In this document: in pieces, positions 35,786 to 43,620 of the stretch
Layout: each line of letters opens with the position of its first letter
Numbering within the stretch: position 1 is the stretch's first letter
Assembly: GCA_963842335.1 (NCBI GenBank)
Contig: CAWJGF010000004.1
Coordinates: 186,001-250,000 of the forward strand
Origin: PALSA-600 sp963842335
Lineage (GTDB): Bacteria; Actinomycetota; Thermoleophilia; Gaiellales; Gaiellaceae
Direction: 5' to 3'
Length of the DNA: 64,000 bases
Notes under the pieces: model-generated
What the model saw: only the letters and a program-made list of their open reading frames with translations
Databases searched by the model: none
What the model was told of the DNA's origin: nothing
Made by a program: the position numbers and the translations under genes

Positions 35786-36639
35786 GACTGCGCACCGGCC
35801 GCGAGCTCCGCGACGGCGTCGGTGCGCGTGATCAGCACCGTGCCGATGAGCGCGACGACGACGCCGACGAAGATCGGCAGGCCGTCGTAGGCGGCCGAGG
35901 TCCAATGCTCCCGCAGGAAGAGCGGCTCGAGCAGCAGCGGCAGAAACGTCTGCACCGAGGTCGTGAACGGGACGACGACGGTCGCGCGGCGCCGCTGGAA
36001 CGCGCTCATGCCCGTGATCGTCGCCGCGACTCCGAGCCCGAGCCCGAAGACGGCCCACGCCGTCGCCGCGGTCCAGTGCCCCTCGCCGACGTCGTCGCTC
36101 AGCAGCTTCGTCGCGATGTTCGTTCCCGCGAAGCCGCACCCCGCGGCGATCATCAGCACGGTCGAGTCGTTCCACGGCGTGTGCGCGAGTGCGAACGGCA
36201 GGAGCGACGCCACGGTGAGGAAGACGGCGATCCCGAGAACGCTGGCCCCTGCCCGATGTGTCTCGGTGTGCGAAGGCGCGCCCCAGGCCACAAGGGCGAC
36301 GCCGGCGATGATCGCGAGCACGCCGATGAAGCCGGTTGCGCCGACGCTCTCGCCGAAGACGCGCGAGCCAATCGCGAGGAGGAGCAGCAGTCCCGTAGCG
36401 AGAAGCGGCTGCACAACGACGAACGGCGCCAGTGCGAGCGCGACGATCTGCGGCACGATTCCGGCCGTGCCGAGCACCTGCCCGCCGAGCCACCGAGGCT
36501 TCCGCAGCAGTTGCCAGAGCAGCCCGACGCGCAGATCGAGCGACTTCGGCGCCTTGCGGGCCTCGAGCGCCTGCAGCGCGAGTCCGAGGTTGAACATCGC
36601 GGACGCTAGAAGCGCGGCGGCCACCCCGACGAGGAACAC
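35782..36639 (-). CDS. DMT/EamA-like membrane transporter
   Basis: A 285-residue protein with about nine or ten helices: FLVGVAAALLASAMFNLGLA, APFVVVQPLLATGLLLLLAI, GFIGVLAIIAGVALVAWGA, then a second half with AATAWAVFGLGLGVAATITG and PIFVGVVVALIGTVLI. This is the drug/metabolite transporter design with two inverted halves. Basic loops (LLRKPRWLGG) mark the inside. The GTG start has AGGAAGAG upstream. Substrate unknown; members export amino acids or other metabolites. Convergent with the ATP-grasp gene, sharing the CTAG stop, so it could export that cluster's product, but it is on the other strand. Confidence 0.8.
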   Translation of the reverse strand: MFLVGVAAALLASAMFNLGLALQALEARKAPKSLDLRVGLLWQLLRKPRWLGGQVLGTAGIVPQIVALALAPFVVVQPLLATGLLLLLAIGSRVFGESVGATGFIGVLAIIAGVALVAWGAPSHTETHRAGASVLGIAVFLTVASLLPFALAHTPWNDSTVLMIAAGCGFAGTNIATKLLSDDVGEGHWTAATAWAVFGLGLGVAATITGMSAFQRRRATVVVPFTTSVQTFLPLLLEPLFLREHWTSAAYDGLPIFVGVVVALIGTVLITRTDAVAELAAGAQS

Positions 36640-36681
36640 GATCTCTTCCTACCACGGGACTGGACTGCGTAACCTGGGCGG

Positions 36682-37338
36682 GTGGCTGACGCCGCGATCC
36701 TGGTCGTCGACGACGACGCGCCGATCCTGCGCATGCTGGACCGCACGATCGCGGCCGCCGGTTACGCCGTCGAGCCGGTCGCCGACGGGGGCGAGGCGCT
36801 TGCAGCCGTCGAGCGCTCGATCCCCGACCTCGTCATCCTGGATGTCGGCTTGCCGGGGCTCGACGGCCTGGCTGTCTGTCGCCGTCTGCGCGAGAAGGGT
36901 CTCGCGACACCGGTGCTGCTGCTGACCGCGCGTGATGCGATCGCCGACCGCGTCGCCGGCCTCGACGCCGGCGCCGACGACTACCTGGTGAAGCCGTTCG
37001 CGACGGACGAGTTGCTCGCACGGATCCGCGCGCTACTCCGTCGCGGCAAGGAGCCCGAGGAACTGCTCGCCTTCGGTGATGTGACGCTCGAGGCCGGCAC
37101 GCGCACGGCCTATCGCGGTGGGCGGGCGATCCCGCTCAGCGCACGCGAGGCAGACGTGCTTTCGCTGCTCCTGCGCCACTCGCGGCGCGTCGTCAGCCGA
37201 GAGCAGGCGGTCGCCGAGTTATGGCAGGGCGCCGCCACCGCAAACGTGGTCGATCGGTACGTCTCGAACCTGCGCCGCAAGCTCGGCAACCCGCCGGTGA
37301 TCGAAACCGTCCGGGGAGTGGGCTTCGTGCTCGGCTAG
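36682..37338 (+). CDS. OmpR-family response regulator
   Basis: 218 residues, GTG start. Receiver: AAILVVDDDAPILRMLDRTI with the acidic pair, LVILDVGLPGLDGLAV with phospho-Asp, VLLLTARDAI and DDYLVKPFATDEL with Lys. DNA-binding winged helix: IPLSAREADVLSLLLRHSRR, SREQAVAELWQG and VVDRYVSNLRRKLG, ending GVGFVLG. Overlaps the kinase gene by one base. As first gene of a five-gene run with a LolA-like protein and an ABC exporter, it probably controls envelope-stress or antibiotic-export genes. Confidence 0.95.
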   Translation: MADAAILVVDDDAPILRMLDRTIAAAGYAVEPVADGGEALAAVERSIPDLVILDVGLPGLDGLAVCRRLREKGLATPVLLLTARDAIADRVAGLDAGADDYLVKPFATDELLARIRALLRRGKEPEELLAFGDVTLEAGTRTAYRGGRAIPLSAREADVLSLLLRHSRRVVSREQAVAELWQGAATANVVDRYVSNLRRKLGNPPVIETVRGVGFVLG

Positions 37339-38666
37339 TGAGCATCCGGACACGCACCATTCTCGCCGCTGCGCTTGCGACGATGATCGCCGTCGTCGTG
37401 CTCGGGTCGGTGGTCGACGTGGTGGTCGCGCGCCACCTGCACAGCAGCCTCGATCACACGCTCCGCTCGCGCGCCGTCGCGGTCGCACAGCTGTCGGCGT
37501 CGGCGCCCGCACTGCTGACGACGCCGGGCGCGCTCGACTCGCCGGTCGGCGCGACGCAGGCGATGGTCGAGGTGGTCGACCGGCACGGCCGCATCGTTGC
37601 GCGGTCGCTCTCGCTCGGCGGCCGTGTGCTGCCGAGCTCGCTGGCGCGAGAGACGATCGCCGGCGAGGCGGGCAGCTATCGCACGATTCGCTTCGACGAC
37701 GAGGAGCTGCGGGTCTATGCCGCGCCGCTCGCCGACGTCTCCGGCCCCGCCGCCGGTGGCGCTGCGCTCGTGGCTGCATCGACATCCGACATCTCCGACA
37801 CGCTCGCTGCGCTGCACCTCGCGACGGTGCTCGCGGCACTCGCGGCAGCTGCGATCGGCGCGATCGTGGTTGCGCTGCTGATGCGCGGTGCGCTCGGGCC
37901 GCTGGCACGCCTCGCACGGGCCGCGGGCGAGATCGAGCGGACGGGCGACTCGAAGCGGCGGCTACCCGACCCGCATCGCGCCGACGAGGTCGGGGCGCTC
38001 GCCTCGACGTTGAACGCGATGCTCGCGAGCCTGGACCGCTCGCGTGAGTCGGAGCGCCGTTTCCTCGCCGACGCGTCGCACGAGTTGCGCACGCCGCTCA
38101 CGGCCCTGCGCGGGAACGTCGCGCATCTGGCGCGGTACGGATCGACGCCGGAGCTCGTCTCCGATCTGGAGTCCGATGCCGAGCGGCTTGCGCGCCTGGC
38201 CGACGACCTGCTGACGTTGTCGCGGGAGGAGGCCGACGCCTCTCCGGGCGAGGACGTCCGCCTCGATGAGCTCGCCCGCGTCGTCGCGGCGCCTGACGTC
38301 GACATCAGCGTGGCGCCGGTGCTCGTACGCGGCGATCGCGCGGCGCTCGAGCGCGCCCTGGCGAACCTCGTCGAGAATGCGCGGCGCTACGGGCCGGCGG
38401 GTGGTCGCATCGCCGTCACGGTGGCCGAGCATGACGGCCGCGCCCTGCTCAGCGTGGAGGACGAAGGGGTGGGGGTGAGCGCGGTCGACGGTGAGCGTGC
38501 ATTCGAGCGCTTCTGGCGGGCACGGCCCGACGGCGCGGGCTCGGGGCTCGGCCTCTCGATCGTCCGTGCCACCGCCGAGCGGCATGGTGGAAGTGCGACA
38601 GTGGAGGGCTCGCGCTTCACGATCGAACTGCCCGCCGTCAGGAAAGCTTCAGAGACCGTGCGCTAG
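37338..38666 (+). CDS. Membrane sensor histidine kinase
   Basis: 442 residues. The first helix is TILAAALATMIAVVVLGSVV. An extracytoplasmic domain of about 125 residues is followed by the second helix LATVLAALAAAAIGAIVVAL, HAMP (ALGPLARLARAAGEIERTGD), HisKA with H box FLADASHELRTPLTALRGNV, N box RALANLVENARRYG, and G boxes VEDEGVGVS and GSGLGLSIVRA. Standard class I kinase of complete length. GTG start overlapping the regulator stop. The signal is unknown; the sensor region includes RTIRFDDEELRVYAAPL, a simple alpha/beta domain. Confidence 0.95.
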   Translation: MSIRTRTILAAALATMIAVVVLGSVVDVVVARHLHSSLDHTLRSRAVAVAQLSASAPALLTTPGALDSPVGATQAMVEVVDRHGRIVARSLSLGGRVLPSSLARETIAGEAGSYRTIRFDDEELRVYAAPLADVSGPAAGGAALVAASTSDISDTLAALHLATVLAALAAAAIGAIVVALLMRGALGPLARLARAAGEIERTGDSKRRLPDPHRADEVGALASTLNAMLASLDRSRESERRFLADASHELRTPLTALRGNVAHLARYGSTPELVSDLESDAERLARLADDLLTLSREEADASPGEDVRLDELARVVAAPDVDISVAPVLVRGDRAALERALANLVENARRYGPAGGRIAVTVAEHDGRALLSVEDEGVGVSAVDGERAFERFWRARPDGAGSGLGLSIVRATAERHGGSATVEGSRFTIELPAVRKASETVR

Positions 38667-38701
38667 ACCTCCGGGCAAGGATCTCGAAGAAAGGACGCTC
38701 C

Positions 38702-39886
38702 ATGAAGCTCTTCCGCACCCTCCCGACCAGCCGCCTCATCGCACTCCTTGCCGCCGTTGCGGTCGTGCTCGTCGGTGGAACGGCGATCGCTCTCGCCGCC
38801 GGTGGCGGAAGTGGGCCGACCCCGCCCCCGAAGCCGCTGGCGCAGGCGCTGCACGATGCGATCACCGCGGGCGAGCCGAATGGAATCACCGCGCGGGTGA
38901 CGTTCACCAACAACCTCTTTCCATCCGGCGCGCTCGTCGGCGCGACCGGGTCGGCGCTCATGTCGGGCGCGAGCGGCCGTCTCTGGCTGAACGCAAACGG
39001 TGGTCGCCTCGAGCTGCAGTCCGACGCCGGTGACGTGCAGGTCGTCTGGAACGACACGAAGCTGACGGTCTACGACGCGTCGTCGAACACCGCGTACACC
39101 GTCGACCTGCCCAAGCAGAGCGACGCGGGCACGACGATGACGCACGCAGCGCCGACGCTCGACGACATCTCGAAGTTCCTGACCGAGTTGGCGAAGCACT
39201 GGAACGTCAGCGAAGCGCAGCCCTCCAACGTCGCGAACGAGCCGGCGTACACGGTGCACGTCTCACCGAGTCATGACGGCGGCCTGCTCGGCTCCGCCGA
39301 GCTCGCGTGGGACGCGTCGCAGGGGGTGCCGCTGAAAGTGGCGATCTACGCGCAGGGCTCGTCGAGTCCCGCGCTCGCGCTCGAGGCACAGAGCGTCTCG
39401 TTCGGGTCGGTACCCGATTCTGACGTCGACGTCTCACCGCCTGCGGGCGCGAAGGTCGTCGACCTCTCGTCGCAGGCGACAGGTCACGATGCAGGCTCGC
39501 AGTCGCCGCCCGTGACCGGCCTGACGGCCGTGCAAGCCGCCGTGTCGTTCCCTGTCGTCGCACCCGACACCCTCGTCGGCCTGCCGCGCCAGAACGTCAG
39601 CCTGGTCGGGCCCTCCGACTCGAAGGCAGTCGTCGTCGTCTACGGCCAAGGCCTCGGCGCGATCGTCGTCCTCGAGCGTCCGAAAGATGCCTCTACACCT
39701 GGGAGCAACGATGCAAGTTCGCCGCTCGCTGCCCTGCCGACCGTCTCGCTCGACGGCGTGACGGCGCACGAGCTCTCCACGGAGCTGGGCACGGTGCTCA
39801 GCTGGGATGCAGGTCAGGAGTCGTTCGTGCTCGCCGGTTCGCTCCCGTCCGGGGCAGCCGAGTCGGCTGCGCGCGCATTGAAGTGA
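38702..39886 (+). CDS. Secreted LolA/RseB-like protein
   Basis: A 394-residue exported protein: signal LIALLAAVAVVLVGGTAIAL, then a Pro-rich start (GPTPPPKPL). A domain with ITARVTFTNNLFPSGALVGA, SGRLWLNANGGRLELQSDAG and DVQVVWNDTKLTVYDASSNT matches the open beta-barrel of LolA, RseB and DUF2092-type lipoproteins that bind acyl chains. The C-terminal half (about residues 215-394) adds strands and a Ser-rich region of unknown role. The ATG follows AAGAAAGGACG. Its stop overlaps the ABC ATPase start (GTGA). It probably reports on or carries a lipid-linked substrate for the exporter. Confidence 0.75.
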   Translation: MKLFRTLPTSRLIALLAAVAVVLVGGTAIALAAGGGSGPTPPPKPLAQALHDAITAGEPNGITARVTFTNNLFPSGALVGATGSALMSGASGRLWLNANGGRLELQSDAGDVQVVWNDTKLTVYDASSNTAYTVDLPKQSDAGTTMTHAAPTLDDISKFLTELAKHWNVSEAQPSNVANEPAYTVHVSPSHDGGLLGSAELAWDASQGVPLKVAIYAQGSSSPALALEAQSVSFGSVPDSDVDVSPPAGAKVVDLSSQATGHDAGSQSPPVTGLTAVQAAVSFPVVAPDTLVGLPRQNVSLVGPSDSKAVVVVYGQGLGAIVVLERPKDASTPGSNDASSPLAALPTVSLDGVTAHELSTELGTVLSWDAGQESFVLAGSLPSGAAESAARALK

Positions 39887-40815
39887 GCGAGGCGGCGGCG
39901 GTCGAGGCGGCACCCGTCGAAGCACGGGGGCTCGTCAAGCGATACGGCGAGCTCACCGCCGTCGCCGGCGTCGATCTGACGGTCGAGCGCGGCGACGTGT
40001 TCGGGTATCTCGGGCCGAACGGAGCCGGCAAGACCACGTCACTGCGGATGCTTCTCGGTCTGATCCGTCCCACGGAAGGAACCGCGCGGCTCTTCGGACG
40101 CGACCCGATCATCGACGGCGCCCGTGCGCTCGACGGTGTTGCCGGGTTCGTCGAGGGACCGCGGTTCTATCCATATCTGTCAGGCCGCAAGAATCTGCGG
40201 CTGCTGGCGGATCTCGACGGCGGTGCGAGCAAGAAGCGCATCGACGAAGTTCTCGACGTCGTCGAGCTTCGCGACCGTGCGAAGGATCGTGTCGGCGGCT
40301 ACTCGCACGGGATGCGCCAGCGCCTCGGCATCGCAGCGTCGCTCCTGCGCGAGCCGAAGCTGCTGTTGCTGGACGAGCCGACGACAGGCCTCGACCCGGC
40401 CGGGATGCGCGACATGCGCGAGCTGGTGAAACGCCTGGCCGGCGATGGGATCACCATCCTCCTGTCGAGCCATATCCTCGCCGAGGTCGAAGAGCTCTGT
40501 AACCGCGTCGCCATCATCCGGCGCGGCACGATCATCTACGAGGGCCTGCTGCAGGAGTTGCTGGCGAGCGCAGGCGGAAGCTACCGCCTGAGCACGACCG
40601 ACACCGAGCGCGCCAGGGCGCTCTTGCTCGCGCGCGGGTTCGAGGCCGTGCAGGTCGTCGGCTCCGAGCTGCGCTTCCAGGCCGACATAGCAGCGATCGA
40701 AACGGCGACCGTCGCGCTCGGCGAAGCAGGCATCGGCATCTCGGCGCTCGTGCCGCACACTGCGACGCTCGAGGAGCTCTTCCTCGGCATGACCGACGAG
40801 CAAGCTGCGGCATGA
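39883..40815 (+). CDS. ABC transporter ATP-binding protein
   Basis: 310 residues. Walker A LGPNGAGKTTSLRML, Q-loop region PRFYPYLSGRKN, signature YSHGMRQRLGIAASLL, Walker B LLLLDEPTTGLDPAG, and switch His in LLSSHILAEVEELC. After residue ~220 a C-terminal extension (LSTTDTERARALLLARGFEA, ALVPHTATLEELFLGM) is typical of the bacitracin/NatA/CcmA type of exporter ATPases. GTG start overlapping the previous stop; ATGA overlap with the permease. Drives export or extraction of an amphiphilic compound. Confidence 0.95.
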   Translation: MSEAAAVEAAPVEARGLVKRYGELTAVAGVDLTVERGDVFGYLGPNGAGKTTSLRMLLGLIRPTEGTARLFGRDPIIDGARALDGVAGFVEGPRFYPYLSGRKNLRLLADLDGGASKKRIDEVLDVVELRDRAKDRVGGYSHGMRQRLGIAASLLREPKLLLLDEPTTGLDPAGMRDMRELVKRLAGDGITILLSSHILAEVEELCNRVAIIRRGTIIYEGLLQELLASAGGSYRLSTTDTERARALLLARGFEAVQVVGSELRFQADIAAIETATVALGEAGIGISALVPHTATLEELFLGMTDEQAAA

Positions 40816-41618
40816 CGCGCGTCTACAAGTGGGAGGTGCTGAAGCTTCTCGCGCAGAAGCGCACCTACCTCGGCCTCGGAGCGGCGATGCTCGTCCCGCT
40901 CGTCTTCGTCGTCGTGCTGACGATCCAGACAGGCGGGCCGAACGACATTCCTCTCGGCCGCTACATCCGCGAGACGGGTCTTGCGACGCCGTTCGTCGTC
41001 CTCTTCTTCATGTCGATCTGGGCGTTTCCGCTGATCACCGCACTCGTGGCCGGCGACATCGTGGCGGCGGAGAGTCAGAACGGGACGCTGAAGACGATCC
41101 TGACCCGCTCGCGCGACCGTGGCGAGATCTACGCGGCGAAGGTGCTCGCCACCTTCACCTACACGGCGGTCGTGATTCTCGCGATGGGTGTGGTCGCGCT
41201 GCTCGCCGCGAGCATTGCCTGGGGGTTCAACGACCTCACATCGCTCTCCGGTACCGCCGTTCCCGCCTGGCACGCACTCGGGCTGCTCGCCGCGAGCCTC
41301 GCCCTCTATGCGTGGCCAATGGCTGCGATCGCGGCCTTCGGGTTGATGCTCTCGACGATCACCCGCAACAGCGCCGCCGCCGTCGTCGGGACACTGATGT
41401 GGGCGCTCCTCATGCAGCTCCTCGGTGTGCTGCCCGGCACCGAGGCGATCCGCCCGTACCTGCTCGGCACCCAGTTCCAGGCGTGGCACGGCTTCCTGCG
41501 CACACCTGCCGACTGGGCGCCGGTCGTGCGGGCGCTCTGGGTGTGCGCGTTCTACGTCGCGGTCCCGCTCGCCGCCGGCTACCTCGTGTTCCTCCGCCGC
41601 GACGTCGCGGGCGAGTAG
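40812..41618 (+). CDS. ABC-2 type permease subunit
   Basis: A 268-residue membrane protein with six helices: YLGLGAAMLVPLVFVVVLTI, FVVLFFMSIWAFPLITALVA, YTAVVILAMGVVALLAASIA, WPMAAIAAFGLMLS, AAAVVGTLMWALLMQLLGVL and VCAFYVAVPLAAGYLVFLR. The motif ESQNGTLKTILTRSRDRGEI between TM2 and TM3 is the coupling region of ABC-2 permeases. It overlaps the ATPase by ATGA and ends the operon. The 180 bases after it hold no gene. Confidence 0.92.
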   Translation: MTRVYKWEVLKLLAQKRTYLGLGAAMLVPLVFVVVLTIQTGGPNDIPLGRYIRETGLATPFVVLFFMSIWAFPLITALVAGDIVAAESQNGTLKTILTRSRDRGEIYAAKVLATFTYTAVVILAMGVVALLAASIAWGFNDLTSLSGTAVPAWHALGLLAASLALYAWPMAAIAAFGLMLSTITRNSAAAVVGTLMWALLMQLLGVLPGTEAIRPYLLGTQFQAWHGFLRTPADWAPVVRALWVCAFYVAVPLAAGYLVFLRRDVAGE

Positions 41619-41798
41619 CGGTACCGACGCGGCCCTACGGGCCACGTCTCTTCGCGAAACGAGCGTGACAAAAGTGGAACATTCCGTCCACAGGCCGCTC
41701 GAGTCCGCATCGTTCTTTGCGGCCTTGGGTGTCCCCGTCGGCCACGGCGTGTCGCCAAACGACAGCTTGTCGGACTGCGGCTGCCCTGCCAAGGGACG

Positions 41799-42467
41799 CT
41801 AGAGGAGGAGCGCGCGGCCGACGATTGCCGCTTCGGCGCCGGCCTCGGCGAGGGCTTGCACATCGGCGGGCGAGCGGACGCCGCCCGCGGCGAGCACCCG
41901 CAGGCCTGCAGCGGCAGCCGCGCGCACCAGGTCGAGATCCGGGCCGGCGAGTGTGCCGTCACGCTCGATCGAGGTGACGAGGACGCGAGCGCCCTCGGCC
42001 TGCTCGAGTGCGGCGCTGAACGAAAGCCCCGCCGCTTGTGTCCACCCCGAGGAGCGAACCTCGCCGTCACGGACGTCGAGCGCGAGCACCAATGCGTCGC
42101 CGAGCTCCAGCCACGGTGTTGGGTCGGGCCACGCGGCCGTCCCGACGACCACGCGATCGGCGCCCGCGTCGAGCAAGGCCCGTGCGTCTGCGAGCGTGCG
42201 GATCCCGCCGGATGCCTGCAGCAGCGCCGGTGCGGCCGCCAACGCCACGGCACGAACGAGCTCGGGCCGAGCCCGGCCTGACCGCGCTCCGTCGAGGTCG
42301 ACGAGATGAACGCGACCCGCGCCGGCGGCGACCCAGCGCCGGGCGAGCGCGGTCGGGCTGTCCGCCCGCTCGACGATGTCCTCGTAGTCGCCCTGGTGCA
42401 GGCGAACGGCCTCGTCGCCGAGGACGTCGACTGCGGGAATGACCTCGATCACCTGATCGAACCACAT
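41799..42467 (-). CDS. hisA: HisA: ProFAR isomerase of histidine synthesis
   Basis: 222 residues, a (beta/alpha)8 barrel that isomerises ProFAR to PRFAR. Catalytic Asp residues lie in VIPAVDVLGDEAVRLHQGDY (first strand) and ALVLALDVRDGEVR (fifth strand). Phosphate-binding glycine loops are LLQASGGIRTLADA and VLAAGGVRSPADV, and RVHLVDLDGA is typical. It is divergent from the other his genes; a perfect palindrome sits six bases upstream of the ATG, so both directions are likely repressed together. No good ribosome site precedes the ATG, and a GTG five codons in is the alternative. Confidence 0.93.
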   Translation of the reverse strand: MWFDQVIEVIPAVDVLGDEAVRLHQGDYEDIVERADSPTALARRWVAAGAGRVHLVDLDGARSGRARPELVRAVALAAAPALLQASGGIRTLADARALLDAGADRVVVGTAAWPDPTPWLELGDALVLALDVRDGEVRSSGWTQAAGLSFSAALEQAEGARVLVTSIERDGTLAGPDLDLVRAAAAAGLRVLAAGGVRSPADVQALAEAGAEAAIVGRALLL

Positions 42468-42472
42468 GCCCG

Positions 42473-42492
42473 CATGTTAGCGTGCTAACATG
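42473..42492. promoter_or_regulatory. Perfect 20-bp palindrome between hisA and yerC-his
   Basis: CATGTTAGC-GT-GCTAACATG, two 9-bp arms around GT. It overlaps the region just before the hisA ATG and just before the ribosome site of the TrpR-like gene. Position and symmetry make it a likely operator bound by the TrpR-like protein when histidine, or another signal, is plentiful. Confidence 0.75.
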
Positions 42493-42502
42493 AAAGGCCG
42501 CG

Positions 42503-42802
42503 ATGCCGGACAGGACACGACACCCATGGCGCACCAAGGAGATGCAAGAGCTGTTCGCGACGATCGTCTCGTTGCGGACGAAGCAGGAAGCGGAGCGGTT
42601 CTTCCGGGACCTCTGCACGCTCTCGGAACTGGAGGCGATGGCGCACCGGTGGCAGGTCGTACAGCTCCTGGAGAAGGGACTGCCCTACCTGGAGATCGCC
42701 GAGCAAACGGGAGCGTCGACGACGACCGTCACTCGCGTGGCCCACTGGCTGCGCCACGGCGAGGGCGGCTACAGGCTGGCGCTCGACCGCCCGGCGTCCT
42801 GA
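42503..42802 (+). CDS. yerC: TrpR-like YerC/YecD-family regulator
   Basis: A 99-residue all-helical DNA-binding protein: EMQELFATIVSLRTKQEAER, LCTLSELEAMAHRWQVVQLL, LPYLEIAEQTGASTTTVTRV (helix-turn-helix) and AHWLRHGEGGY. This matches the YerC/YecD branch of the TrpR superfamily, which often lies beside his genes. The ATG has AAAGG upstream. Its stop overlaps the hisG start as CTGA, so it is the first gene of the his operon. It probably represses the operon and hisA through the adjacent palindrome (inference). Confidence 0.9.
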   Translation: MPDRTRHPWRTKEMQELFATIVSLRTKQEAERFFRDLCTLSELEAMAHRWQVVQLLEKGLPYLEIAEQTGASTTTVTRVAHWLRHGEGGYRLALDRPAS

Positions 42803-43620
42803 GAGTCGCCGTCCCCGTCAAGGGGCGTCTGCGCGAACCATCGTTCCACCTCCTCGAGGATGCCGGCCTCGGCCCGGAACAACCCGGTGACCGCGCGCTC
42901 GCCTTCCCGTGCCGCAACGCCCCGGTCGAGGTGCTGCTCGTGAGGGCTGCAGACGTGCCGGAGTACGTGCAAGACGGGGTCGTCGATTGCGGGATCACCG
43001 GCATCGACCTCGTGCGCGAGCGTGGCGCCGACGTCCGCGAGGTCTTGCGGCTCGGCTTCGGCGGCTGCCGCCTCGAAGCGGCTGTGCCGGAGGAGTCAGA
43101 CGTTCGAAGCTTCGAGGAGCTCGCAGGCACAGCCGTCGCAACCGTCTATCCGCGCCTCACGCGCGAGCTGCTGCCGGTGCACGTCGACCTCGTCGACGTG
43201 ACGGGCTCGGTCGAGATCGCCCCCCGGCTCGGGCTCGCCGACGCGATCGTCGATCTCGTCTCATCTGGCAACACGCTGCGCACCAACGGCCTGCGTTCGC
43301 TCGGTGTGCTGCTCGAGTCGGAGGCCGTCCTCGTCGCGCGGGACGAAGAGATTGCCGCACCCTTCGCTGCGATGCTCCGCGCCGTCGTTCAGGCCCGCGC
43401 GCATCGCTACCTGATGCTGAACGCGCCCGAGAGCGCGCTGCCCGCGATCGCCGCGCTCGTCAGCCCGCGCGTGCCCAGTGTGCTTCCGCTCGCCGAGACG
43501 GGCATGGTGGCCGTGCACGCACTCGTGCCCGCGGCCGAGATCTGGCGTCTACTTCCCGAGCTCGAGGCCGCCGGAGCGTCGTCGATCCTGATCGTTCCCG
43601 TCGAGCGGATGGCCTCGTGA
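42799..43620 (+). CDS. hisG: ATP phosphoribosyltransferase HisG (long-type)
   Basis: First enzyme of histidine synthesis, joining ATP and PRPP. About 273 residues: LRVAVPVKGRLREP, VPEYVQDGVVDCGITGIDLV, RVPS-type loops and ADAIVDLVSSGNTLRTNGL (PRPP-binding). A C-terminal ACT-like domain (TGMVAVHALVPAAEIWRLLP), as in long HisG, allows feedback inhibition. The expected start is the CTG overlapping the yerC stop (CTGA): it gives the standard N-terminus, while no ATG, GTG or TTG occurs in the first forty codons. This is a strong candidate for CTG initiation or a base error. GTGA overlap with hisD. Confidence 0.92.
   Translation: MRVAVPVKGRLREPSFHLLEDAGLGPEQPGDRALAFPCRNAPVEVLLVRAADVPEYVQDGVVDCGITGIDLVRERGADVREVLRLGFGGCRLEAAVPEESDVRSFEELAGTAVATVYPRLTRELLPVHVDLVDVTGSVEIAPRLGLADAIVDLVSSGNTLRTNGLRSLGVLLESEAVLVARDEEIAAPFAAMLRAVVQARAHRYLMLNAPESALPAIAALVSPRVPSVLPLAETGMVAVHALVPAAEIWRLLPELEAAGASSILIVPVERMAS

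Noticed and set aside
35204..36655. 483-codon minus-strand frame over the DMT transporter
   Set aside because: Out-of-frame reading of the transporter and antisense to the ATP-grasp gene; no signal or helices.
41619..41798. Possible small gene between the ABC permease and hisA
   Set aside because: Frames here lack start sites and protein-like composition; only a short GGCCC-TAC-GGGCC hairpin is visible.
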